Shown here one piece after another: positions 10,590 to 23,500 of a stretch of 64,000 nucleotides of DNA (its first letter is position 1; every line of letters starts with the position of its first letter). Source of the DNA: Laburnicola sp. R22_1 (lineage: Eukaryota; Ascomycota; Dothideomycetes; Pleosporales; Didymosphaeriaceae); assembly GCA_014281115.1 (NCBI GenBank), contig JACONQ010000007.1, forward strand, positions 620,001-684,000. Direction: 5' to 3'. The translations under genes were made by a program, and so were the position numbers. Below the pieces are notes generated by a model. It saw nothing but the letters and a program-made list of their open reading frames with translations, made no database searches and was not told where the DNA came from.

Positions 10590-13500
10590 CATGGGTTCTT
10601 CACGAGCTTTGAAGACATAGGGCTTTTGTGTTCCTGCTTTTTTTTTGGGGGGGGGGGGAAAGACTTAGGATGGGAGTACACGCCAGCGTAATACCTGCTT
10701 TTTGAGTTTTGGAAACCCCATGTCTGAGCTTTTTGCCTTTTTTAGGGAAGCCCGAGATGGAGATGAAGCGAAACACAAATTCTCCCATCATAATTGCCTC
10801 CCTACAAGTTTTGGATACTATAGGTGTTTCGATCCTTGATTTTTTAGGAAAGCCTAACATGGAAGCACACGCCAACATTATCGCTTCTGTGCGAGCTTTG
10901 GATACCACATGGCCTTCTGCTCTTGGTTCTTATGAAGTATCGAGATCTGCTCGTCGGAAGACAGTAGAACCATGAGAGTAATTTTAAGGCTTCGAGTCGG
11001 GACTCACACTCATCGGTGTTTTTAGAAGCTTGCTCTCACCCCATAGTTTTAGCAAGTGCGGTATTCATAACTCGAGAGCTCTTGTGTGAGTATGAATATA
11101 AGCGCGTTGGCCACGAAGAGCCATGGGGTTGCCGATTTCCGTTCTTGGTGGGTTCATTTGACGCTTTTGGGATTTTGCAGTGTGCGGTGCAGCATCGGGC
11201 AGGTAGTGGACATCTAGGGGGCGTTATGCGGATACCCATATGGGCGGAAGAAACATAATGGAAGTCATCGATTTGTTTGTGGTCGCTGGGAGAAGACATT
11301 GACTTCTTGGAGGGTATTCTGATTGCTAGTTTAAAACAGCCTGTTCAGGTAGTGCAGTTGGGAAATCGGGACTGGAGTACCGCACAAGGACATATTTGAG
11401 AAGCGACGCGAATTTCAATGGGGGAAAGATAACGCGAGCCTGGAAGCAGAGAGGAGCATCGCATGGTAGTGTGCGATTTTATCGTGGGATTTTTTTTTGA
11501 CAGTCTCCCAGCAGCTGAGCCCATGGCTCCTAGTTGAGTGCGGTTTGTAAAGCTGCATTTATGCTCGGTTTTGTTACTTTGGAATTCCTCCCAGCATTAG
11601 GCGTTTTTCCCAATGTTTCTGTTGTTCCACTCAATCCGCACGTGTGCATTGCTGTCTTGAATTTTTCAAGTCTTTCCCTCACGCATTAGGCGTAGTGATT
11701 CAGATTTTAATTAACAATAACAGGCGGCTTTTGCCGTTGGAAGACTGGCACAAATATACGAGACCATTTTATAAGCCAGTGATGTATATCGCCAACAGAG
11801 TCGCAGAACATATGTTCTCGTCTTTTGTGTTTTGGTGTGCTCAGCAACGAAGAATATTTTGGAGAAACGTTGATTTTCGACCTCCAGCTTCCCAAATGGC
11901 ACGCTCTTCAGGAGTTTTGGTCTTCCTCCCACCCATCAACAGCGCTACAGTAACTCTGGTAGACGGAGAGATAAGAGTAGGTACGCTGGAGCTGCGCAGG
12001 GCACCATATTCTGAACATCATTCCATTTTGAGAGAAATTTTAGACGGAGTGAAGCTGGATAGAGCGCAGGAACATGTCCCACCGCGTACCTGGTTCTAGT
12101 GAAAAGCTTCCAGAGGCTATGACAAGTGAGTGCTGCAGTACTTTTGGAGCGCATTCATTGTTGCTAATGCCCTTTTGGGTTTCTCGGAACAGAACCATTG
12201 TTCTCGATTTTGGATGTTTTTGATCTTCATTCTCCTCACACATAGTCCTTCCAGCTTTTAGTTTTAGATCCGTCTGCACACATCAGGGGTACCGGAAGCA
12301 ATTTTAGTAGATGGAAGAGGAAACGTGAAGTGTGAGGAGAGACGAGAAAGGGTCTACGTGGATTTTATATTCTTTCGATACTGGCTTCCATAATCACACG
12401 TAGGACCTCTACACAAAGTTTTGTGGCCCGCAGCGGGCAGACATGACATCATGGTTTTGTCTTTTGAGTGCGAGACGTCAAAACGAGGAAACCCCCAATA
12501 ATAGTCCAAAGACTTTAGTGGTTGGAAGCGCGTTATAATATAGTAATAGCAAGCATATATTTGTCAGGTCGTCTTTTAGAGTCTACAGTAGCTATGCATC
12601 CTTTAGGCGAGGTGCCGTCCATTGCCATGTCCGTTAAAGTTTTATAGTCTGCAGCGGGTAGCCATGGGCGCGAGGATTATTATTTTCAGCGCGCGAGACC
12701 CACCAACATGGCGCTGAAATGGACAATTTTTAGTCGCTTGTCACGAAGCTGTGAACCAGTGTGAAGGAGAAGTGGTCTGGAAAGAACGCCATTTTAAATA
12801 TCCATCTGCCGTCCGAACCTCCTCAAGATTTTGAGACAGGCCCATCTCTGCAGAACATTGCAGGGGACTCTGCCCACTTTGCTTGCCTTGCAAAGTTACG
12901 CGCCAGACGACATTGGCAAACTTGCCGAGTCGTCGAACACCATATGGTAGGTATTGACTGTTTTCAGATATAGCAAGACACAATAAGTGTAAGCTTTACC
13001 TACAAAAAAACAAGGCATTCATGGGATAGTTTAGGAATTTTAGAACTCGCCCATAGTGTGATTAATTGTGGGTTTCGAGCGCACAACACAGAACAACCAT
13101 CGAGTTACTCTTAACATTTTTTTGATCTTTAGTCGCACACAGCAGAGGGAACGCATCGAAGTGTGCCGTTGCGTTTTTTTCTGTTTTAGTAAAGTTAACA
13201 GACTCACAGAGAGTGGGTGGACTAGATGTCTGATCTAGTGCGGTATATATACGCGGACCGATGCAAACACAAGACATAATAGCTGGTCCAGAAATTTTAG
13301 AACGACTCATCGTTCCACAAGTCGAGATTCTTGGTATCGCACAGCAGTAGAACCATCTTCGGTTGGTTCGCGTTTTTTAGTTAAGCCGTGGGACTCTCAG
13401 GTGGAGTAGATGTCAGTCCCGGTGCGGTATATATACGCATACCGCGTGTTCCACCAGACGGCATAAGATGTAGCGGTTTGGTTTTGAAACCACTCATGAG

Positions 13501-15010
13501 ACCAGAATCCTAGAATTTTAGACTCGCACAGCGGACGAACCATGCAGGCTCCTTTTTCTTTTTTTTTTAGTAGAGCTAGCAGACTTGAAGAGAGAGTGTA
13601 TGCGAAGTCTATGACTGGTTTCAGAGCGGTATTTATACACCCGTAATATGCAAACGCAAGACGTGGCATGGTCACTTGAGGATCTTGGGCCCGGGCATAA
13701 ACCACTGACCGAGCCTTTTGAGCTCACACAGCAGAAGAACCAACTTTTAGCTGTGAAACTGTTTTTAAAGCCGGCATAAACCACCGACCAAGCCTTTTGA
13801 GCTCACACAGCAGAAAAACCATTTATCAGTTGTCAATTGTTTTTAAAAGTTGACAGAATTATAAAGGGAGAGAGTGTGTGAAATGCATGACTGGTTTCAG
13901 AGCGGTGTTTGTACATCCTGAATATGCAAACCCACGGCATTGAAACTAGCTCTCAATCTTTTATAGAACCAAGCTATGGTGCCATATCTCTAGCGTTTCG
14001 AGCTCACACAGCACAAGGCCCATGCTATCCTTGATAAGAGCTTTACGAAGCTGGCAGGCCCGCAGAAAAAGCATAGAGTACACGCCTTATCCAGCGCAGT
14101 ATTTATACTCCAGCGGCATAGGGGAACGCAAGACGGCATGTTACAACAACCCTCCCGACTCCAAGCATGCCTGTTGATCTCGTGTAATTTGATTTCCCGA
14201 TCCCGGAAGCAGAGACGACATGCCGACCTGCCATTGTTAATTTGAGACACCCACGTCGTCCCATCGTGCATATCAATTGGCTTTTACTGGTGAAGAGCAA
14301 CATGACAACTCCATTCATCTTTTAAAGTACGGAGGATTCCTGCAACTGATGGCTAACTCGGCTTTTCATGCGAGAAAGGCGGTCCCAAGGCGCGGCATAT
14401 GTGCATTTTGGCACTTGTTTTTTAACCAAGCGGTATTTACCAAGACAAGGAGCCACGCGGACACGTGAGGTAGTCCGATAATTTTAGGGCTTCGCACGAA
14501 CGGCATGAAGTTTTAGAATTGAAGCTTGCGACTTCGTCGGAGGAGAACACATTAGGCCATGTGAAAACGATTTTTTAATGAGAGAGCATGTTTGGTGGTA
14601 GTGTGGAGAGTACGCAAAGTGGGAAACAGGGTTTTTATATTTGGCAGTGCATTGGCGTTCCGTATGTCCCGGGGCGAGCTTGTATCGGTCGTACGACTAC
14701 GACAGGACGCAGGCTGGTAACGGGAGGGTCCGCGCTCGGCGACAACATTGGGGCCGTTAGGCATTGTTTTTTGTTCTCGAAAAAAGCTAGCAGCTTGAGC
14801 CCATTGCTTTTTTTAACCATGCTTTTTGATATCCCTTTCCGCCCACATGTGCATTCACCCGCAGATGTTTTGCGCCGCACAGGAAAGTCCATAGTCATTG
14901 TCGCTTGGTGTTTTTAATGAGGGAACGAAGCTGGACGTTGGTGTATAGAGCAAAACAGAAAAAGCTGAGCAAGAGCGTTTTTATATCTACCTGACATTCC
15001 GTCCCACATG
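10590..15010 (-). repeat. Array 1: diverged ~48-bp A-tract/ATG units, minus orientation
   Basis: Read on the minus strand, units consist of (C/T)(T)AAAAA followed about 23-24 bp later by ATGG/ATGGG, then ~20 bp of GC-richer sequence. Clear examples: TAAAAAA to ATGGGG near 10720-10750, CAAAA to ATGATGGG near 10785-10815, and AAAATA to ATGG near 12660-12685. On the plus strand the same signal appears as repeated CCAT...TTTTTAG. Units are strongly diverged and partly merged. Boundaries are approximate. The array is not AT-rich, unlike the RIP-damaged transposons, and encodes no long ORF. A T9G12 tract at about 10638-10659 is an expanded form of the unit's poly(C)-poly(A) junction. Confidence 0.7.
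13060..14140 (-). repeat. ~200-bp higher-order blocks with TATA-like boxes inside array 1
   Basis: Five diverged blocks share three landmarks in constant order (plus strand): CACAGCAG-type boxes near 13133, 13338, 13524, 13722 (and 13801) and 14002; a T-rich TTTTTAG; and a TATATATAC/ATTTATAC box near 13243, 13427, 13629, 13903 (degenerate) and 14101. Each TATA box is followed by an ATGCAAAC/GCAAGAC-type segment. Spacing is mostly 185-205 bp, with one 75-bp internal duplication near 13720-13800. Confidence 0.75.
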
Positions 15011-15062
15011 AGATAATATACAAGTACAACCGAAAAATTACATGTCCACCTCTTCAACTCAA

Positions 15063-16257
15063 TCACAACTGCTCAACCCACCTAAGAACCTCCTCCGCTC
15101 CCCTCTCCCACTCAACATGGTTCTGCAAATGATGTCCCAAGCCCTTTACCACCCTAAACCCCACACCATCCCACTCACCTCCCTGCTCGCGTCTCGATCC
15201 CGCATCAAATGCAGGCATACCCTCCAACGCACCCTTCCTCGCCAATTCCCTCCAAGAACTCTGATACCGCTCTGCCGCGTCTCGCAATACCGCCGGCGTA
15301 CACAAAACGTCCTTCTCCGCCGCCAACACAAGCATTCGCTGACTCACACTCGGTGCTTGATCCTGCCTCCCATCATGCTCAGAAGACGCCGAAGCTCCAC
15401 GGAGTCTCCACCCAACTATAGACGAAACCACATCCGGCCCAGTAACAATCCGAAAGAGAGCCTGCAAAGGCCAAAGCATAGATTCATACGGCGAAAGCAG
15501 CCTCTCAAACCGTCGTACAACCTCCACAGGCGTCGAGGGCGTGAAAAACGCCTCGTGGACTTGCGATGTCGTCGCAAGGATGCAGCGCGGGTGGAAGGCG
15601 CGATACGGGAAATGTATCGGCGCCGTCGCGGCCCAGAATGTGTAGCAGGACCATCTGTTCCAGTGAAGTCAGCTCGGCCGTATATATCTTTTTTGGTCAG
15701 GAGATGGGAAATGGATGGGTGACGTACGAGCCAAATCCCGGAACAGCAGCAAGTATGCAATACCCATGCACAGTAACCATCTTCCGACTCAATGCATACT
15801 GGCTAAGCGCACCACCAGCCGAGTGCGCGACGAGAATAACTCTTACTCTCTCATCAGCGTTCAATGCTCTCCTTTTCTCTTCCGTTTCCTCCACATATTT
15901 TACTCCCGCGGCAAGGTCTTCCGCCATTGTCCCCCTCGTCGTGAAGTACATCCGCCAAAAGCCGGGGTACCAGCTCTTTCCGTGCCCTCTGTAACTCATT
16001 GCATAGCATGGGATGCCTCGAGCTACGAAGTATTGCATGTAGGGAAGCCATACCTCGGCGCAGCCGAAGCCGCCGTGCGCGAAGAAGAGAGGTGGTTGGG
16101 CTGGATTGGACTGCGCGGTGGGTATGGCGGAGAGGAGTTCAAGGGGGCCTGAGGGCGTGTGGATGTAGGTTCTTGTGATGCCTTTGGGAAGCTCCGAAGG
16201 GGGAGGTGGATTTGGTGATGGGGCGCGCCATTGGAGTGCGAATGGACCGAATGGCAT
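15063..16257 (-). CDS. Alpha/beta hydrolase-fold protein (spliced, 373 aa)
   Basis: Exons 15728-16257 and 15063-15654 flank a 73-nt intron (GTACGT..ACAG, branch CTGAC). Joined length is 1122 nt. Hydrolase landmarks: oxyanion-side HGG at residues 61-63, SYRGHGKS at 88-95, nucleophile elbow AHSAGG with Ser146 (a G-to-A variant of GxSxG), a probable acid Asp292 in AAEKD, and His351 or His352 in GLGHH near the C-terminus. The order and spacing fit a serine hydrolase of the lysophospholipase/haloperoxidase-like AB_hydrolase group. The substrate cannot be told. No signal peptide is obvious; the N-terminus (MPFGPFALQW) is not cleavable-looking. An in-frame Met lies upstream at 16410, but that extension overlaps a GC-poor leader, so 16257 is preferred. 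It lies between array 1 and a transposon. Confidence 0.82.
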
Positions 16258-16624
16258 CGTAAACTTCCAAGTCACCGAAGTAGAGAGGTTGGTTAAGGTT
16301 TCAGCGTGATAAATTGATGGTGTATGTGGATGATGGCGACCATGGGCATTTATAATTCTGAGTCTATAGAACGCGCGAAAATAGATCGGGATGTCACAAG
16401 AACGCGGCAATTCGAGGTTCCGCCTTTGCTAAAAAGGGCATTCTCGGTGGTAGCTTCCTCAGCCGCACCTGAAACCTTCGACACGAAGGCATCGTAGCAT
16501 CCGCATATAATGCAACGGTAAAATTTTGACAGAGGTCATGATTCTGATGACTCTGTAGGTAGGGCTGAGGTTTCAAAACGGAGTTGGATGGTCGATGTTG
16601 TGGGGGCGATCGACTCGCCGGCTA

Positions 16625-18750
16625 CCCTAGCTTGGCAGTCCGTGCAACGCGTCACTCCATGCAACACCCCGCCATGCAACACCCCAACTTTGACGCGCCA
16701 TATCTCCACCAATATGGATCCAATTGAGGCTGCGATAGCAGCAATCGAATCGCGAGAGCCAGGAGAATCTTTCTCATATAGACAGGTTGCAAAGGATCAC
16801 GGTGTTGTGACTTCTACACTAACGCGTCGGCACCAAGGCGTCACACAAGCAGGTGCAGCTGCCAACTCCGCGCGTCGAAATATCAGCCAACAACAAGAAG
16901 TAGAGCTTCTACAATATATCAAACAGCTCACTAAACGTGGCCTTCCTCCTACAAGGCAGATGATACAGAGCTTTGCTTCACATATAGCCAAAAAGCAGAT
17001 CTCAATATCCTAGGTTGATCGCTTTGTACGGCGGAACAAGGAATCCTTAATATCTCGATAGACGGCCAGCATCAACAACAATCGCCACAAAGCTAATTCT
17101 CTAGCTAAATATAAGCTCTACTTCGAGCTCTTACAGCGTAAGATCGAACAATATCAGATTAAGGCTTGAGATACGTACAATATGGACGAGAAAGGCTTTC
17201 TGCTCAGCATTACCTCCCACTCCAAGAGGATCTTTAATAGGCCTCTATACAAGGCTAAGACTGTAAGGCAAGTAATATAAGATAGCAGCTGTAAGTGGAT
17301 ATCGATCATAGCTTGTATATGCGCTGACGGATCTGCCTTGGCCCCAGGTCTTATCTATTAGGCCAGCTCTATTAACATACAATCAAGCTGGGCCAAGGAT
17401 ATTAATCCTGAACACTATTAGGCCTTTATTACAGTATCAGAATCTGGCTAGAGCAATAATTAGATCGGCCTTGCATGGCTGTAATAGGTGTTTAATTGGC
17501 TCACAAAGCCAAAATCTGGACGATCGTATCGGCTATTGATCCTTGATGGCCATAGATCTTATATCACAATAGACTTTATTGACTTTTGTGATCGCAATAG
17601 GATCCTGCTAGCTATATATCCGCCTCATTCTACGTATACGTTGCAGCCTCTTAATGTCTGCGTCTTCAAGCCTCTATCAACAGCATATTCGAACGAGCTA
17701 TCAGCCTTCATAAACAACAGCCAGGGACTGGCCTCAATCGCTAAGAGAGGTTTCTTTAGCCTGTTCTGGCAGGCCTAGGTCAATACAATAAGGCAGCTAT
17801 TGATCCTCTGGGCCTTTAAAGCTACAGGCATCTCCCCGCTCGATCCAACAACTATACTTAATAGATTTGATTAGTCTTAACTATCTGAGCAAGGATCACA
17901 AGAAAGCTTAACCTTAGTACTTAGTGCTTCAGATTGGAGAAAGATCGATAGGCTACTAAGGGCCGCTGTGGATACAGGCGGAGATAATAAGGCCAAGAAG
18001 CTTAGTCGAACTGTACACCATATCTCTGTACAGAAACAGCTTTTAGAGCATGAAAACAATGGCCTCCGCGAGGCCCTATCGATATAGAAGAAGCGCTTAA
18101 AGCGAGGCAGGCCTTTACCTCTTAATTAGCCAGATGAGTATTATGGTGGAGCTGTTTTCTGGTCACCTTATAGCGTGCAGCGGGCCCGCGATCGTCAACA
18201 CTAAAAAGATATAGAGGATTAGCAAAAACAGCTTTAAAAAAGTGAGCAAGCAGAGGCTCGTCGGTCCAGCCAGCAGCTCAAGGCAAGACTTCTCCAGGAG
18301 AGGCGTATTGCTCAAGCAGCTGCTAGAGATGCGCGCGCAAAGCAGAGGGCCAATAAGGCTGCAGATCAACGTCTTAAACAACAGGCCCGCAAGGCACAAA
18401 GTCAACTTCAGAAACGTATCAGATTATCCTAAAAGGGTAATAAGAAGGCCTTAAAGCCTTCTGGTAGATCTATTAAGAAGAAATAGGCTCAGCGTGAGGC
18501 TGTAGATATTAATAAGGCCTTATCTGTTGCATCCGCCTCACAGTCACGCAGAGGCCGAATTATTAAAATACTAAGCAGATATTAATAATCTGAGTAGCTA
18601 GCAATTATCTACGGGCCTTAGAGACCTTAACTCTAGAAAATCTTGTGATATTATTTTTTGTGGCTGTCTCTATAGCCTTATGTTTGTGGCCGAGCGATTA
18701 TGTTGGGGTGTTGCATGGAGTGACGCGTTGCACGGACTGCCAAGCTAGGG
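16625..18750 (+). mobile_element. Fot1/pogo-type DNA transposon with perfect 46-bp TIRs
   Basis: The TIR starting CCCTAGCTTGGCAGTCCGTG is perfect at both ends (16625-16670 and 18705-18750). TA target duplications lie at 16623-16624 and 18751-18752. The element is 2126 bp. Perfect TIRs imply a fairly recent insertion, while the body carries many in-frame TAGs from CAG, the RIP signature. It abuts the foldback element on its right, sharing the TA. Confidence 0.93.
16714..18585 (+). pseudogene. RIP-inactivated pogo/Fot1 transposase
   Basis: The reading frame starts at ATG 16714 (MDPIEAAIAAIESREPGESF). An intact helix-turn-helix region (YRQVAKDHGVVTSTLTRR) continues to 17013. Beyond that the DDE domain is recognisable between stops: YNMDEKGFLL, SCKWISIIACICADG, LLILDGHRSYITIDFIDFC, IYPPHSTYTLQPLNVCVFKPL. 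The C-terminal part is Lys/Gln-rich coiled-coil-like (about 18240-18430). Stops are nearly all TAG/TGA explicable by C-to-T at CpA. Non-functional. Confidence 0.9.
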
Positions 18751-18752
18751 TA

Positions 18753-19447
18753 CTGTGTCCGTGCACTCAACGCCCGGATTCAGTCAACGCCCGCCTTTTA
18801 CTAGGAAAATCAAAGAAAATAAGCAACTTCACAGCTATATAACTCTTTAGCTACTTTTTCTTTTTAAAAGCTTTCTTAATTAAAGTTATAGAGAAAGACT
18901 ATCTCTATAACTCTAGAATTTTGGTTTTCTAATAATAATTAATTTTAAGAAAAAAGTATAAAAGTACTAAAACTTAAGTCTCTAAATTTAAAAATAAATT
19001 TTTTTAGAAGTAAAGTATGCTGTTTAGAATATAGTTTATATTAAGACTTTTTTTATAAAGGACTACTTAAGAAGATAGATTATCTTTCCTAATTTTTTTA
19101 TTTAAAAAAATAAAAAGATAATATAACTTTCTAGTTAATAGTTTTATTAGAAAGAACTTAATATAAACTATATTCTAAACAGCATACTTTACTTCTAAAA
19201 AAATTTATTTTTAAATTTAGAGACTTAAGTTTTAGTACTTTTATACTTTTTCTTAAAATTAATTATTATTAGAAAACCAAAATTCTAGAGTTATAGAGAT
19301 AGTCTTTCTCTATAACTTTAATTAAGAAAGCTTTTAAAAGAAAAAGTAGCTAAAGAGTTATATAGCTGTGAAGTTGCTTATTTTCTTTGATTTTCCTAGT
19401 AAAAGGCGGGCGTTGACTGAATCCGGGCGTTGAGTGCACGGACACAG
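18753..19447. mobile_element. Foldback MITE with ~300-bp inverted arms
   Basis: The 695-bp element starts CTGTGTCCGTGCACTCAACG and ends with its exact complement, flanked by TA (18751-18752 and 19448-19449). The arms (about 18753-19050 and 19155-19447) are almost perfectly complementary; I see a one-base length difference in a T-run (18848-18866). The loop is about 100 bp and AT-rich. There is no coding capacity. The TA duplication suggests mobilisation by a Tc1/mariner-type transposase. It could form a very long hairpin if transcribed. Confidence 0.92.
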
Positions 19448-19449
19448 TA

Positions 19450-20538
19450 CCAGATCGCGCTAAACTGCATTGAGCCCGATGAAGAGAACTGGTGGGTCAT
19501 GCAAGTGGGTAGTCCGGAAGAGTGCAATGAGTAAAAGCACAAGCTGACAGGTGTGTGCACGAAGGAAACTGAGGACGAAGGAAAAGATTGAAGCGGACAG
19601 ATGGTACCTACCCAAGGCAGCAGTTGAGGCTACTACCTACATATTCATGGCCAAATATCCCGCGCTAGAAAGTGCATTACTTCAATATTCTACTATAAAA
19701 TCAGAAGAGAAAAACATCGCGAGCCTTTCTTGACACGGCTACGATAAGATAAGAAGTTCCCAGTGACGCAGGGACTTTAACGCCCCGGCCCCGCATGCCA
19801 CGAGACACCAAGTACATTTTGTCGGGAACGCCAATCACAATAGGGCCCGTGATAAGGTATCTTCACCATTATTAATTGTTTTGGGGAGCTTTCATGGGTG
19901 TCCAAATTGGCAAGAAGCTTCATATGCGCAACCTAGCTTCCGGACATAAGATACCTACCCACTGGTCACGAGTTCTCGGAGAAAGTAGCGGTGGATCTTC
20001 GATAATCCCCAAATATCAGTAGTTGAAAATACCGAATACGGAATGGAAGAGTTTGGCGGCAGTAAAGGCACCTGGGCAGCATGTAACAACTAACATCACC
20101 CCACCTTATACACCTATTGGGGCACAGTATGACCGCCATATGTTACACGGAGCGACCGGTGAGCTTAATTCGGCATGTACCTCGTCATCTCGTATCAGGT
20201 GGATTATATGCTGATCCCTGCTATCCAATAAATGTTCCCGATGTTGTGTCGTACATATGCCACGATCCGGGTAAAACGCCTTCCGGTCCGTCAACCGAGT
20301 GGACTCATGTTGTGGCTTGTGTTTTTCTTGTTTTATTCGGGACGCCCAGCTGCTTATGCTCGTGCCATGAGATAGGTCGAACTTTGGAAATGCATCCTTC
20401 AAGCTGAGCCGCTCGCTCAGAGCCTTGTCTGCGCCGTCGTCTTCCGTCCTTCGTCACTCTTTCTCCTACGCTCATACATCGGCAAAAGACTTTAGCCTTC
20501 TTTCTCTTCAAATGGGGTATCTTCGTTGATATAGCTGG
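19450..20538. other. Intergenic, upstream of the NLR gene
   Basis: Non-repetitive intermediate-GC sequence with only short unsupported ORFs. The last 100 bp is pyrimidine-rich and probably the leader of the gene at 20539. No recognised motif. Confidence 0.5.
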
Positions 20539-23500
20539 ATGTCGAACTATCGCGGCGACGTTGAAGCTGGGGCTCAAGCGGAACATGAGTTTCACCCAGC
20601 ATCACCAGCCTTGCGACAGTCCTGGTCAACTCGCAGAGGTCCAACTCTGTCCCGCATATTCACTCATCTCTCTTTCTCTTCCAACAAGTCGACGAGCGAA
20701 TCCACAGATGACAAGCGTGGAAAGCTCGGTCTTAACCTCCTCTGCGACCGCGCCGAACCTCTTGTCGACATCGTATTCGTACATGGCCTTGGTGGAGGTT
20801 CCCGCAAAACTTGGTGTAAGGATGATGATCCAAGGCTCTACTGGACGAAAGAGTGGCTACAAAGGGATCCTGATTTTAAGAATGCGCGTGTATACAGCTT
20901 TGGATATGACTCGGAGTGGGTGACAAGGAAAAGTTCACGGCTGGATGTACATGACTTTGGAAAGTCTTTGTTATCCGCCCTATTCGGCGATCGTTTCATT
21001 AGGAGAGGACGAAATGTATAGCATACCTTACGCACAGGTGGCATTTTAGACTGACATGGACTTAGCTTCCGATCATACTCGTCGCGCATAGTATGGGTGG
21101 GCTCGTCATAAAAAAGGTAAACCTTCAATGCGCAGTCTTTTTGTACTACGCAGGCTCTCATACTAAGATGTCCCTAGGCTTTCCTTCTCTCACGTAATGA
21201 TCCAGCTTTCCAGGAGCTTGGTAAACGATTCCATTGCATGTATTTTCTGGCAACTCCCCATCATGGTGCTGCTTCAGCTGAACTACTCTCCTTCGTAGTG
21301 CGGGCCTCTTTCTCCGGAAGCCATCCTTTCGTAACCGACCTACATCAAGCCTCCCCTGCCATTCAGCAGATCAATGATGAGTTTCGGCACTCTGCTTTCA
21401 GCCTTGCGGGTGGTATTTTTTCGTTCTACGAAACGAATCCTATGTCACTATTCGGCATTGGCGAACGATTCATCGTCACCAAAACCTCTGCTATCACAGG
21501 TCTCCCAAACGAGCAATCAGCCCCTCTTCTCAATGCAAACCATCGAGAGGTCTGCAAATTCAAAACTCCCTCTGACGGCAATTTTTTGACGATCCGAAAT
21601 GCGTTCCTCATAACGGTGGACAAAATCAAAGATGCTTGTACGTTTGTTTCGATCGCTTTAGAGTTGTGTTTTTGTGTTGACATTTGTGAGGGCATTTTGC
21701 GCATCGTGAAGAGCTTCACAACCAGAAACGCCGCCTTCGCAGGTTTCTTTACATTTCAGAACAGCTAGAGAGAGGATCTATCGACGTTGACGAAACACTC
21801 GCAGAAGGCTCTTGCGAGTGGCTCGTACAAGATCGACAGTTTCAGGAGTGGCGCAATTCGCCCTCTTCCAATCCTCTCTTCTGGCTAAGCGGACGACCTG
21901 GTACGGGGAAAACTTGCTTGACAAATTACGTAAAAGAACACCTCAACGACCTAGGTTATGACATTAGCTCATTCTTCTTTCTAGCAGCTGACGAGGTTTT
22001 GACAACCTTAAGTAGCTGCCTTCTTTCGATAGCCTATCAAATGGCTTGTTCCAATACAGCCATTCGAGAAGCGTTCTTGGACATGCAAGAAGACGATGTC
22101 CAGATAGACAAGGATAAGCACTTTTCTATTTGGAAAAAGCTTTTCCAGGGAACGATTTTCCAGACAACACTTCTCAAACCGCATTTCTGGATAATGGATG
22201 CATTAGATGAATGCAAGCACGCACCAAGCCTCTTCCAGCTTATCCTAAAAACTCAGCACAACTTTCCTCTGCGCGTCTTCATATCATCCAGACCAAGCAG
22301 CGAGCTTCACGGTCAACTGCAGGGGATAACACCTCCGCCTCGACTCCAATCCATACTGCCGGAACATACTGAGCAGGACATTCGGCGGTACATCGAACAG
22401 AATGCGCATTTTACGATGAGAAGACAGGACACCAAAGAAAAGCTTGTGCAAACCTTGATCAAGAGATCTGAAGGCCTATTTCTCTGGGTCAAGCTAGTGA
22501 TGAGAGAGTTGAAACAAGTTTACAGCGATGCCACATTAAAGAAAGTCTTGGAAGATATCCCCCGTGGAATGGACGATTTATATCTCAGGTCGCTGCAACC
22601 ACTCAGCCAAGCTACTCACGGGAGGCCACTCGCGCGGTCGATCATGATGTGGACCTCTTGCGCAGTACGTCTACTACTGTCATCTGAGTTGCAATGCGCA
22701 CTGCATCTCCACATAGATGACGAGGTCTTCGACTTAGAAAGTCAGGTTTCCGCACTGTGCGGACATCTTGTCTATGTCGATCAGCATCATCGTGTTCGCA
22801 TGGTGCACCAGACGGCTCGGACGTTTCTTTTGAATCCCGGCAACCAATCTAAATTCTCACTATCCGAAAAACAATGCCATAGTGAGATGGCGCTCACCTG
22901 TCTGAAGCGGCTCATCCAAGATGACTTCAAAGCCCCACAGTCTCGAAAACAGAGTACCAGTTCGAATACATCATCTCCGTCTCCTTTCGACGGTTATGTT
23001 ACCAAATCATGGTATGAACATGTCATTAAGTCGTCGTCACAGCATCACGAATTGCACGACATGATCTACAAGTTTCTCAGTTCCCGTCAAGGGTACGTTC
23101 TCACTTGGATAGAACAGATTGCTAGATCGGGCGATCTCTCTCCTCTGATTAGAAGTGGTACGGCCTTGAGGACATACGTGAAACGGCGTGCAAACCATTT
23201 CCCAGTGATCAAGAAAGAAGGCGAGACCATACTATCTTGGAGTACGGATCTGATCCGTATCGTGTCGAAATTTGGACGCAGCTTACTCAGATCACCACCA
23301 TCCATCTATCACATCGTTCCCCCACTATGTCCTCGAGAATCTGCGCCGTACAAGCAGTTTGGACGCTCAAAACGAGGAATATCGATTGTAGGGCTGACTC
23401 CAATCACCTGGGAAGATCGCTTGGCTACGATTCCCTATCATAAAAGCACTGCTACATCCGTCGCCTGTGGAACGGTTCATTTTGTAATTGGAGCCTCGGA

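Noticed and set aside
10095..10592. 165-codon minus-strand ORF
   Set aside because: No domain, no intron signals, composition close to random, and its start overlaps the edge of the repeat array.
11644..12099. 151-codon plus-strand ORF in array 1
   Set aside because: The codons run through several repeat units (CCAT...TTTT) and no conserved motif appears; a chance ORF in non-AT-rich repeats.
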